Shown one piece after another: positions 1 through 8,173 of a stretch of DNA of 9,016 nt. Both the position numbers and the translations under genes were made by a program. Source of the stretch: CAITNQ01 sp041661365. GTDB taxonomy: Bacteria; Latescibacterota; UBA2968; UBA8231. Position 1 is the first letter of the stretch; each line of letters opens with the position of its first letter. Location of the stretch: NCBI GenBank assembly GCA_041661365.1, contig JBAZUN010000234.1:1-9016 (forward strand), in the 5' to 3' direction. Below the pieces are notes generated by a model, which did no database searches, was not told the DNA's origin, and saw nothing but the letters and a program-made list of their open reading frames with translations.

Positions 1-243
1 GACGAAGGTCGGCAGGGAGAGGGCCACGTACAGCCCGTGCTCGAAGACCTCGCCGGAGAAGGCGGTGTAGTTGATGGCGCTGAAGGCGGTCACCATGATC
101 GAGAGGCCGACCGGGAACCAGCGCATTGTCCTACCGGCCAGGAAGAAGTCGGTCGAACTCCGTTGGCGTCGGGCCGTGATCGCGCCGACCGCCAGGGTGA
201 GGCCCAGGTAGGCCAGGAAGACGAGGTAGTCGGCGGTGCGCAC
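1..243 (-). CDS. Sodium:solute symporter family protein, N-terminal fragment (cut by the window edge)
   Basis: The first 81 codons of a membrane transporter that runs off the left edge. Translation gives a hydrophobic first helix at about residues 5-23, then a short basic loop (ARRQR), the segment DFFLAGRTMRWFPVG at 32-46, and a second hydrophobic stretch ending in SAINYTAFSGEVFEHGLYV. The 'DFFLAGR.M.W.PVG' loop between the first helices is typical of the SSS/SSF (PutP/SGLT-like) sodium:solute symporters. I chose the GTG at 243: it is the first start codon after an in-frame TAG (253-255), which is also the stop of the preceding kinase gene, and it keeps the whole first helix. The next ATG, at 126, would remove that helix. 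No clear Shine-Dalgarno is visible, so translation may depend on coupling to the upstream gene, whose stop is only 9 bp away. The substrate cannot be inferred from this fragment. Confidence 0.85.
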   Translation of the reverse strand, partial: MRTADYLVFLAYLGLTLAVGAITARRQRSSTDFFLAGRTMRWFPVGLSIMVTAFSAINYTAFSGEVFEHGLYVALSLPTFV

Positions 244-252
244 CGGCGGGGG

Positions 253-1430
253 CTAGGCCGGACCGGCGCCGGCCGGGGTTCCAGCCCGTTTGTGCAGCAC
301 CACGGTGAAGGTGGTGCCGACCTCGAGCGAGCTCTCCACCGAGATCTCCCCCTGATACAGGCTCACCAGCTTCTTGACGATGGAGAGACCGAGACCGCTG
401 CCGAGGATGGCGACGGTCTTCTCGTTCTTGATCCGCACGAACTCGCCGAACAAGCGCCGGACGTCCTCGGGCCGCATGCCGATGCCGGTGTCGGCGACCT
501 TGAGCTCCACCGTCTCGCCGAGATCGCGGATCGACAGGGACACCGTCCCCTCTCCGCGGTTGTACTTCACGGCGTTGGAGAGGAGGTTGTTGAGGATGAT
601 CTCCAGCTCGCTGCGGTCGGCGGTCATCGTCAGGGAAGGGGGCACCTCGCGGTGCACGGTGAGGTGCCGCTTCTCGGCCTCCGGCGCGACCGTCTCCAGT
701 GCCGTTGCCGCGACCTCGCACAGGTCGGTCGCCGCCAGGGTCCGCTGCTTGTTCCCCGACTCGATGCGGGTCAGGTCGAGCAGGTCGAGGATCAGCTTGC
801 GCATCCCGTCGAGCCGGATCAGGGACCGGTCGATCACCTGGTCGTAGGCCGGCAGCTCCGTCCCCAGGGCCCGCTTCCCGACCAGCCGCAGGTACCCCTC
901 GACCGCGGCCAGCGGCGCCTTCAGCTCGTGGCCCAGGACGCGGATGAACTCGAAGCGGATCTGGCGGCGCTCCTCGGCCAGCCGGATCGCCTGGCGGTGG
1001 ACCAGCAGGTGCCGGGCCGCCTTCTGCACCGTCATCCGCAGCTCGTCCGGGGTGAACGGCTTGACCAGGAAGTCGAAGGCGCCGCGCTTGGTGGCGGTGA
1101 TCACCGTCTGCAGCGAGCTGTACGCGGAGACCATGACGGTGAGCACCTCCAGCCCGCGGGTGGCGAGCTGCTCCTGCACCTCCAGCCCCGAGATCCCGGG
1201 GAGCTTGTAGTCCAGCAGCAGGATGTCCGGCACCTGGTGGCCGATCGCCTCCAGCGCCTCCTCCCCGGTGGCGGCCTGCTCGATGCTGAAGCCGACCCGG
1301 AGCTGCAGGTCGGGGCAGTCGGCGATGAAGTGGCGCAGGGCCCGTTCGGTCCCCTTGCGCATGCCGGGCTCGTCGTCGACGACGAGGAGCCGGAGAGCCT
1401 CGTCGTCGGCTGCGGTGCCGGCCGGTCCGT

Positions 1431-1434
<4 letters not shown>
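253..1434 (-). CDS. Response regulator receiver-histidine kinase hybrid
   Basis: A 393-residue cytoplasmic signalling protein with the receiver in front of the kinase. The receiver (about 14-135) has the acidic pair D20/D21, phospho-acceptor D75 in LLLDYKLPG, switch residue S103 and K125 in the KPF motif. A linker helix leads to a DHp domain with H169 in the H-box (RVLGHELKAPLAAVEGY). The CA ATPase domain carries an N-box with N283/N287, a G1 box DTGIGM at 315-320 and a second glycine box GSGLGLSIVKK at 345-355. No membrane segment, PAS, HPt or DNA-binding domain is visible. Its ATG overlaps the TGA of the hydrogenase-kinase gene by 4 bp (ATGA), which implies translational coupling, so its receiver is a natural candidate acceptor for phosphate from that kinase; this is inference. 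The last dozen residues are a Gly/Ala/Pro-rich tail. Domain assignment is secure; the signalling partner and output are not. Confidence 0.93.
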
Positions 1435-3440
<2,006 letters not shown>

Positions 3441-3523
3441 GGCATCCCCATCAGCACGCGCCGACCGGCCTTCACCGCATCATCCCGGGGGATCGCCAGA
3501 GCCCGGTCGCCGCCCGGGTCGGG

Positions 3524-4984
3524 TCAGGCGCTTTCGTCGGGCCAAGGTTTGATCTCGCCTCGGAGGTAGGCGTTGATGTCCGCCGCGGCCCGCCTGCCGG
3601 CGCCCATGGCGCTGACCACGGTGGCGGCGCCCGTGACTACGTCGCCGCCGGCCCAGACCCTGGCCGTGGTGCTGCGGCCGGTTTCCTCGTCGGCCACCAC
3701 CGTGCCCCGCTTGCTGCGCTCCACCTCGTCGGCCTCCACGAACACCAGGGGATTCGGGCTGGTGCCCAAGGCGAAGATGACCGTGTCGACCTGCATCTCG
3801 AATTCGGAGCCACGCACCGCGACCGGCCGCCTCCGCCCGGAGGCATCGGGCTCTCCCAGCTCCATGCGGATGCAGCGCAGACCGCGCACCGATCCCTTCT
3901 CGTCCCCTAGAACCGCCACGGGATTGGTCAGGAAGTCGAAGATGATCCCTTCTTCCTCGGCGTGATGCGCCTCCTCGGCTCGGGCGGGCACCTCGTCGCG
4001 AGAGCGGCGGTAAACGATGTGCACCTCGCCGGGAGATCCGCTGGCGCGGCGGCACTCCTGCAGGCGGGTGCTGCAACGGGCGGCGTCCATGGCCACGTTC
4101 CCGGCGCCGATGACGGCCACGGACTTCCCGACCTTCACCGGCGTGTCGTACTCGGGGAAGTCGTATCCCTTCATCAGGTTAACGCGAGTGAGGAACTCGT
4201 TGGCCGACATGACGCCGTTGTAGTTGATGCCGGGGATGTCCATGAACGAGGGGAGGCCCGCGCCGGTGCCCAGGAAGACCGCGTCGTATTCCCGCAGGAG
4301 TTCGGGCAGGGTGGCGATACGGCCGATGACGTGGTCGAGGCCGATCTCGATCCCCAGGCTCTTCACGGCGTATTCGATCTCGCCGTTCACCACGCCCTTG
4401 GGCAGGCGGAACTCGGGGATGCCGTAGGTGAGGACCCCCCCCAGGCCGTGGAGGGACTCGAAGAGGGTGACTGAGTGCCCTTCGCGCGCCACGTCCACGG
4501 CGCAGGCCAGCCCCGCCGGGCCCGAGCCGACGACGGTGACTCGCCTGCCGGTCTGGGCGGCGCGGCCCAGGGGGAAGGTGCGCGCCGCCAGCTCGTAGTC
4601 GCCCACGAAGCGCTCCAGGCGCCCGATGGCCACAGGTTCCCCCTTCTTGCCCAGGATGCAGAACTGCTCGCACTGCACCTCCTGGGGGCAGACCCGGCCG
4701 CAGATGGCCGGCAGGCTGTTCTTCTCCTTCATCAGCTGCACCGCGCCTTGCATGTCGCCCCCGCGCAGAGCGCCTATGAATCCGGGGATGGGAACCCCCA
4801 CCGGGCATCCCTCCACGCAGCGCGGCTTGGGGCACTGCAGGCAGCGATCGGCTTCCCGTCGGGCCAGCTCGGCGGTGAAGCCCCGGGCCACTTCAGCGAA
4901 GTTCCCGCGGCGCACCGTCGCCTCCTGGACCGGCATCGCCTGGCGGGGTATGCGCATGCGCGCGCTCTGGGTCAGCTCGGCCAC
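3524..4984 (-). CDS. nfnB: NfnB/SudA-like NAD(P)-dependent flavoprotein, GltD family (bifurcating transhydrogenase-type large subunit)
   Basis: A 486-residue Fe-S flavoprotein. The N-terminal Fe-S domain has C48, C51, C56, C60 (CLQC...CVEGCPVGVPIPGFI) and C95, C99, C105, C109 (ICGRVCPQEVQCEQFC). A FAD-binding Rossmann motif GSGPAGLAC (153-161) and a second, NAD(P)-binding one GAGNVAMDAAR (293-303) follow, with YRRSRDEVPA (325-334) and the C-terminal FAD motif AGGDVVTGAATVVSAMGAGR (445-464). This is the layout of glutamate synthase small subunit (GltD) relatives, and of the large subunits of NADH-dependent ferredoxin:NADP+ oxidoreductase (Nfn) and sulfide dehydrogenase. The neighbour directly upstream is the NfnA/SudB-type partner, which favours Nfn or Sud over GltD; no glutamate synthase large subunit is present. 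Start: GTG at 4984, directly after the TGA of the partner gene with no spacer and preceded by AGGGGGG. ATG at 4957 is possible but lacks a good ribosome site. Whether it bifurcates electrons cannot be told from sequence. Confidence 0.9.
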   Translation of the reverse strand: MAELTQSARMRIPRQAMPVQEATVRRGNFAEVARGFTAELARREADRCLQCPKPRCVEGCPVGVPIPGFIGALRGGDMQGAVQLMKEKNSLPAICGRVCPQEVQCEQFCILGKKGEPVAIGRLERFVGDYELAARTFPLGRAAQTGRRVTVVGSGPAGLACAVDVAREGHSVTLFESLHGLGGVLTYGIPEFRLPKGVVNGEIEYAVKSLGIEIGLDHVIGRIATLPELLREYDAVFLGTGAGLPSFMDIPGINYNGVMSANEFLTRVNLMKGYDFPEYDTPVKVGKSVAVIGAGNVAMDAARCSTRLQECRRASGSPGEVHIVYRRSRDEVPARAEEAHHAEEEGIIFDFLTNPVAVLGDEKGSVRGLRCIRMELGEPDASGRRRPVAVRGSEFEMQVDTVIFALGTSPNPLVFVEADEVERSKRGTVVADEETGRSTTARVWAGGDVVTGAATVVSAMGAGRRAAADINAYLRGEIKPWPDESA

Positions 4985-5848
4985 TCAGCTATCCCCCCTG
5001 GCCAAGGCGGCATCGAGGCGACACTGGTGCTGCCATCGGTCGACGGCCTGCTGCTCCTCTTCCCGGTAGAACCGCTGCCGCGCCAGCAGATTATCCCAGT
5101 CCACCCGGTGGCCGTCGAACTCGGGACCGTCGACGCAGACGAACTGGGCCCCGGTTTCCAGCAGGACTCGGCAGCCGCCGCACATCCCGGTGCCGTCCAC
5201 CATAATCGTGTTTAGGCTCACGATGGTCGGCACCTGATACGGCCGGGTAGTGGCGCAGGCGAACTTCATCATCACCGCCGGCCCGATGGCCCAGACTCGG
5301 ACCACCTGTCCGGGCCGTTCCTCGAGCACTTCCTTGAGGGGCTGCGTCACCAGCCCATGGCGACCGTAGCTGCCGTCGTCGGTGCAGACCACCAGCGGGT
5401 CGCTGATGGCTCGCATCCTGTCCTCCCAGAAAAGGAGCTCGCGCGTCCGGGCGCCGATGATGGAGATCACCCGGTTACCGGCCTCCTTGAGGCTCCGGGC
5501 GATGGGGTAGAGCGGCGCAATACCGACCCCGCCGCCGACGCAGACCACCGTGCCGAACCTCTCGATCTCGGTCGGGTGCCCGAGAGGGCCGGCGAAGGTC
5601 GCGAATCCGCCCCCGACGGGCAGGTCCCCCATCTGCATGGTGGACTTGCCGACCTCCTGAAAGATGATGGTTACGGTGCCCTGTTGGCGATCGAAGTCGG
5701 CGATGGTGAGGGGAATGCGCTCGCCGTGCTCGTCCGTGCGCACGATGACGAACTGGCCGGGCTGCGCCTTGAGCGCCACCTTCGGCGCGGCCACGACCAT
5801 CAGCTTGTTGGACTGGCTGAGGATCTCCTTGTGCAGGATCTCGTACAC
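4985..5848 (-). CDS. nfnA: NfnA/SudB-like FAD/NAD(P)-binding subunit with [2Fe-2S] cluster
   Basis: A 287-residue member of the ferredoxin-NADP+ reductase superfamily, the small partner of the NfnB/SudA-type protein encoded next. Visible motifs: PGQFVIVR (30-37), the FAD-binding RIPLTIADFD (44-53), the nucleotide-binding CVGGGVGIAPLYPIAR (103-118), and a C-terminal cluster motif MVDGTGMCGGCRV (216-228) with C223, C226 and C238. In characterised Nfn proteins this [2Fe-2S] cluster has one Asp and three Cys ligands; D218 is the matching Asp. I set the start at GTG 5848 (product begins VYEILHKEIL, as family members begin M-Y-x-I-L), preceded by GGAAGGAG. The frame stays open to a TTG at 5971, but that start has no ribosome site and would add 41 residues unlike the family. 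The stop abuts the next gene's GTG. Predicted role: NAD(H)-binding half of a transhydrogenase-like complex; sulfide dehydrogenase is an alternative. Confidence 0.9.
   Translation of the reverse strand: MYEILHKEILSQSNKLMVVAAPKVALKAQPGQFVIVRTDEHGERIPLTIADFDRQQGTVTIIFQEVGKSTMQMGDLPVGGGFATFAGPLGHPTEIERFGTVVCVGGGVGIAPLYPIARSLKEAGNRVISIIGARTRELLFWEDRMRAISDPLVVCTDDGSYGRHGLVTQPLKEVLEERPGQVVRVWAIGPAVMMKFACATTRPYQVPTIVSLNTIMVDGTGMCGGCRVLLETGAQFVCVDGPEFDGHRVDWDNLLARQRFYREEEQQAVDRWQHQCRLDAALARGDS
4992..4999 (-). promoter_or_regulatory. Ribosome binding site for the nfnB-like GTG start
   Basis: AGGGGGGA on the minus strand lies inside the end of the nfnA-like gene, 7 nt before the GTG at 4984. It supports that GTG over the in-frame ATG at 4957, and suggests coupled translation of the two subunits. 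Confidence 0.65.
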
Positions 5849-5851
5849 GTT

Positions 5852-5859
5852 CTCCTTCC
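5852..5859 (-). promoter_or_regulatory. Ribosome binding site that fixes the nfnA-like start
   Basis: GGAAGGAG on the minus strand lies 3 nt before the GTG at 5848 (5 nt if GGAAGG is the pairing part). It is the only good Shine-Dalgarno near the beginning of this frame, and it supports the 287-residue product over the longer TTG-started reading. Confidence 0.65.
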
Positions 5860-6011
5860 AGAAGCCGGTGCGGTTCGGCGGCCGGACAGGTGCGACACGC
5901 GCCAGATGCTCTCCGACCCGAGCGCCTGGCCAGCCGTCTCCCGCATGCCACTCCCGGCAGGATATCCGCAACGGCGGAGTGTCCCACCGCCAACCGCAGC
6001 CGTAAGCTGGC

Positions 6012-6407
6012 TCAGCCCTTGAGGAGCCGAGTCACCTCGCCGCGCAGCTGCTCGGAGCGCACCGGCTTGTCGATCCAGGCATCGGCCTTGACCCAAGATT
6101 GCTCGCCGGTCGCGGCGAAGTCGAAATCAAGCCGGGTCTCCGCGGCTACACCGGTCAGGATGATCACCGGGGTCTCCGGATAGAGCTGCTTGATCCGGTG
6201 CGAGAGAACGAAGCCGGAGTCCATGTTCTCCATCATCAAGTCGACGATGGCCAGGTCCGGCCTGATCCCCATCAGGAGCTCCTCGGCCGCCTCCTCGCCG
6301 CCGGCCGTCACCACCTCGTACCCCGCGCTCTGCAGCTCGATGGCGAGGATGGCGACCTGGTCGGCATCGTCGTCCACGATCAGAATCTTATTCTTCCCGT
6401 CGCTCAT
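6012..6407 (-). CDS. Stand-alone response regulator receiver protein (CheY-like, no output domain)
   Basis: A 131-residue single receiver domain. It has the acidic cluster VDDD (11-14), phospho-acceptor D56 in LAIVDLMMEN, switch threonine T85 in VIILTG, and K114 in the IDKPV motif. T85 and K114 are 29 residues apart, about seven more than in CheY, so the segment that would hold helix 4 and strand 5 is enlarged (it contains LDFDFAATGEQSWVKADAW). The protein ends soon after the last helix and has no DNA-binding or enzymatic output. It starts 11 bp after the hydrogenase stop, with AGGTGAGG just before the ATG at 6407, so it is very likely co-transcribed with hydA. Probable role: phosphate acceptor or allosteric partner for the kinases encoded downstream, or direct control of a hydrogenase-complex protein; both are inferred. 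From memory, receivers with this long segment occur next to hydrogenase genes elsewhere; I could not check this. Confidence 0.92.
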   Translation of the reverse strand: MSDGKNKILIVDDDADQVAILAIELQSAGYEVVTAGGEEAAEELLMGIRPDLAIVDLMMENMDSGFVLSHRIKQLYPETPVIILTGVAAETRLDFDFAATGEQSWVKADAWIDKPVRSEQLRGEVTRLLKG

Positions 6408-6418
6408 GGCCTCACCTG

Positions 6419-8140
6419 TCAGATCAGGACTTCGCGCTTGGCGTAGTGCGTGTGCAGCAACTCATGGCTCTTGTGGCCCAGCGGTTGGCCGAGGAATTCG
6501 GCGTAGAGCTTGGCCACATCCTTGTTGGCGTGGCTGGTGCGCACGGCCTCCTCGCGGTCGATGGTGTAGAGGGCCTTCATACGGAGCTTCACCTTCTCGA
6601 GGTCGGTGCCAAGCGGCTGGCCGCCTCCGGCCACGCACCCCCCCGGGCAGGTCATGATCTCGATGAAGTGCAGATCCTTCCGGCCCGCCTTCACCTGCTC
6701 CAGCAGGTTCCGGGCATTCCCGAGTCCGCTCGCCACGGCCACGCCCACCTGGATCCCGGCCACTTCTACCGTGGCCTCTTTGACCCCCTTGGTACCACGC
6801 AGGGGCTGGATCTTTAGCTCGGTCATGTCCTTGCCGGTGATCAGATAGTGGGCGGTGCGTACCGCCGCTTCCATCACCCCGCCGGTAGCGCCGAAGATTT
6901 TTCCAGCCGTGCTGCGCTCGCCCAGCGGCGAATCCGGCAGGCCGGCGGGAAGATCGGCCAAGCTAAGGCCGGCCATCTTGATCATGCGGGCCAGCTCGCG
7001 GGTGGTGAGCACGGCGTCGATGTCCGGCAGGCCGTCGCGTCTGTGCTCTGGCCGGCCCATCTCGAACTTCTTGGCCACGCAAGGCATGATCGAGACGCAG
7101 AATACCTTGGAGGGATCCACCCCCTCCTGTTGGGCCCAGTAGGACTTGGCCACCGCCCCTAGCATCTGCTGCGGGCTTTTGCAGGTGGACAGGTTTGGGA
7201 TGTAGTCGGGGTAGAACTCCTCGACGAACTTGATCCAGCCCGGCGAGCAGCTCGTCATCATGGGCAGCACGCCGCCGGTCTGGATCCGGTGGACCAACTC
7301 GGAGGCCTCCTCCATGATGGTCAGGTCGGCGGTAAAGGAGGTGTCGAAAACCCGATAGAAGCCGAGCCGCCGTAGCGCCGTCACCAGGTGGCCGTCGGCG
7401 TCGGTCCCCGGCTTGAGGCCGAACTCCTCCGCGATGGTCACCGAGATGCTGGGCGCGTGCTGCACCACCACCATCTTCTCCGGATCGCGCAGGGCGTTCA
7501 TCACTCGCCCGATGTGGGACTGTTCGGAGAGGGCTCCGGTGGGGCAGACGATGATGCATTGGCCGCAGTTGACGCAGCTCGAGAGATTGAGCCCCGTGTC
7601 GAAGGCGGTTCCCACGATGGCCTGGCTGCCCCGCCGGACGAAGTCGATGGCGGCCACGCCTTGGATCTCCTCGCAGACGCGCACGCACTTGCCGCATAGG
7701 ATGCACTTGTCGGGGTCGCGGACCAGCGAGGGACTCGAGACGTCGAGCTTGCCGGTGCTCCGCTTTCCCTTGAAGAGGCGATTGCGCACCCCCAGCTCCT
7801 CGGCCAGGTGCTGCAGGTCGCAGTTGCCGTTGCCGACGCAGTAGAGGCAGTCATCCGGGTGGTTGGCCAGGAGCAGCTCGATGATCGTTCGCCTGGCCTC
7901 CAGCGCCCTCGCCGAGTGGGTGTGGATCTTCATCCCCTCGCTGACCGGGTAGGAGCAGGAGGGGATGAGAGCGGGCATGCCCTCCACCTCCACCGCGCAT
8001 ACCCGGCAGGCGCCGGTGGGGGTCAAGCCTTCCAGATGGCACAGGGTGGGTACTCGGATGCCCTCTCGCTTGAGCGCGGTGAGGATCGTCTCGCCCTTCT
8101 GGGCCTGCACCTTGTGGTGGTTCACTTCGATGTTGACCAT
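6419..8140 (-). CDS. hydA: [FeFe] hydrogenase catalytic subunit (CpI-like, M3-type domain layout)
   Basis: A 573-residue cytoplasmic enzyme that interconverts H2 with protons and electrons; Clostridium pasteurianum CpI has 574. Domains in order: plant-type [2Fe-2S] (C34, C45, C48, C62); His-Cys3 [4Fe-4S] (H94, C98, C101, C107); a two-[4Fe-4S] ferredoxin (C146, C149, C152, C156; C189, C192, C195, C199); and the H-cluster domain from about 220. H-cluster motifs are L1 TSCSPGW (296-302), L2 MPCVAKKFE (352-360) and L3 EIMTCPGGCVAGGGQP (494-509). L1 has Ser299 where CpI has Cys300. No twin-arginine signal or membrane segment is seen, and the C-terminal [2Fe-2S] extension of Thermotoga-type HydA is absent. 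The ATG at 8140 is preceded by GAGAGG (8148-8153, 7-nt spacer). It sits 33 bp after a GltD-like flavoprotein gene, which suggests NAD(P)H-linked rather than purely ferredoxin-linked activity. Bifurcation is possible but not shown. Confidence 0.96.
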   Translation of the reverse strand: MVNIEVNHHKVQAQKGETILTALKREGIRVPTLCHLEGLTPTGACRVCAVEVEGMPALIPSCSYPVSEGMKIHTHSARALEARRTIIELLLANHPDDCLYCVGNGNCDLQHLAEELGVRNRLFKGKRSTGKLDVSSPSLVRDPDKCILCGKCVRVCEEIQGVAAIDFVRRGSQAIVGTAFDTGLNLSSCVNCGQCIIVCPTGALSEQSHIGRVMNALRDPEKMVVVQHAPSISVTIAEEFGLKPGTDADGHLVTALRRLGFYRVFDTSFTADLTIMEEASELVHRIQTGGVLPMMTSCSPGWIKFVEEFYPDYIPNLSTCKSPQQMLGAVAKSYWAQQEGVDPSKVFCVSIMPCVAKKFEMGRPEHRRDGLPDIDAVLTTRELARMIKMAGLSLADLPAGLPDSPLGERSTAGKIFGATGGVMEAAVRTAHYLITGKDMTELKIQPLRGTKGVKEATVEVAGIQVGVAVASGLGNARNLLEQVKAGRKDLHFIEIMTCPGGCVAGGGQPLGTDLEKVKLRMKALYTIDREEAVRTSHANKDVAKLYAEFLGQPLGHKSHELLHTHYAKREVLI

Positions 8141-8173
8141 CGTCTTACCTCTCGTAGTCGTTCGCCGCGCAGT

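Noticed and set aside
3441..3523. Possible terminator or promoter between the nfnB-like gene and the hydrogenase-kinase gene
   Set aside because: Only a short CCCGG/CCGGG pairing without a T-run, and no recognisable promoter boxes; the two genes could be in one transcript.
3524..4984. Glutamate synthase small subunit (GltD) as the function of the large flavoprotein
   Set aside because: The family match is real, but no large subunit is near and the abutting gene is an NfnA/SudB-type partner, so an Nfn- or Sud-like role fits better.
4475..5215. Plus-strand frame of 246 residues across the nfnA/nfnB-like junction
   Set aside because: It spans the opposite strand of two genes with clear motifs and is biased in composition; no family features.
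5849..5971. N-terminal extension of the nfnA-like protein to TTG 5971
   Set aside because: No ribosome binding site, a rare start codon, and 41 residues without similarity to the family, while GTG 5848 has GGAAGGAG and gives the family's usual N-terminus.
5973..5991. Inverted repeat GGCGG/CCGCC with a 9-nt loop after the receiver gene, as a possible terminator
   Set aside because: Only five base pairs and no T-run follows on the minus strand; such matches are expected by chance in GC-rich DNA.
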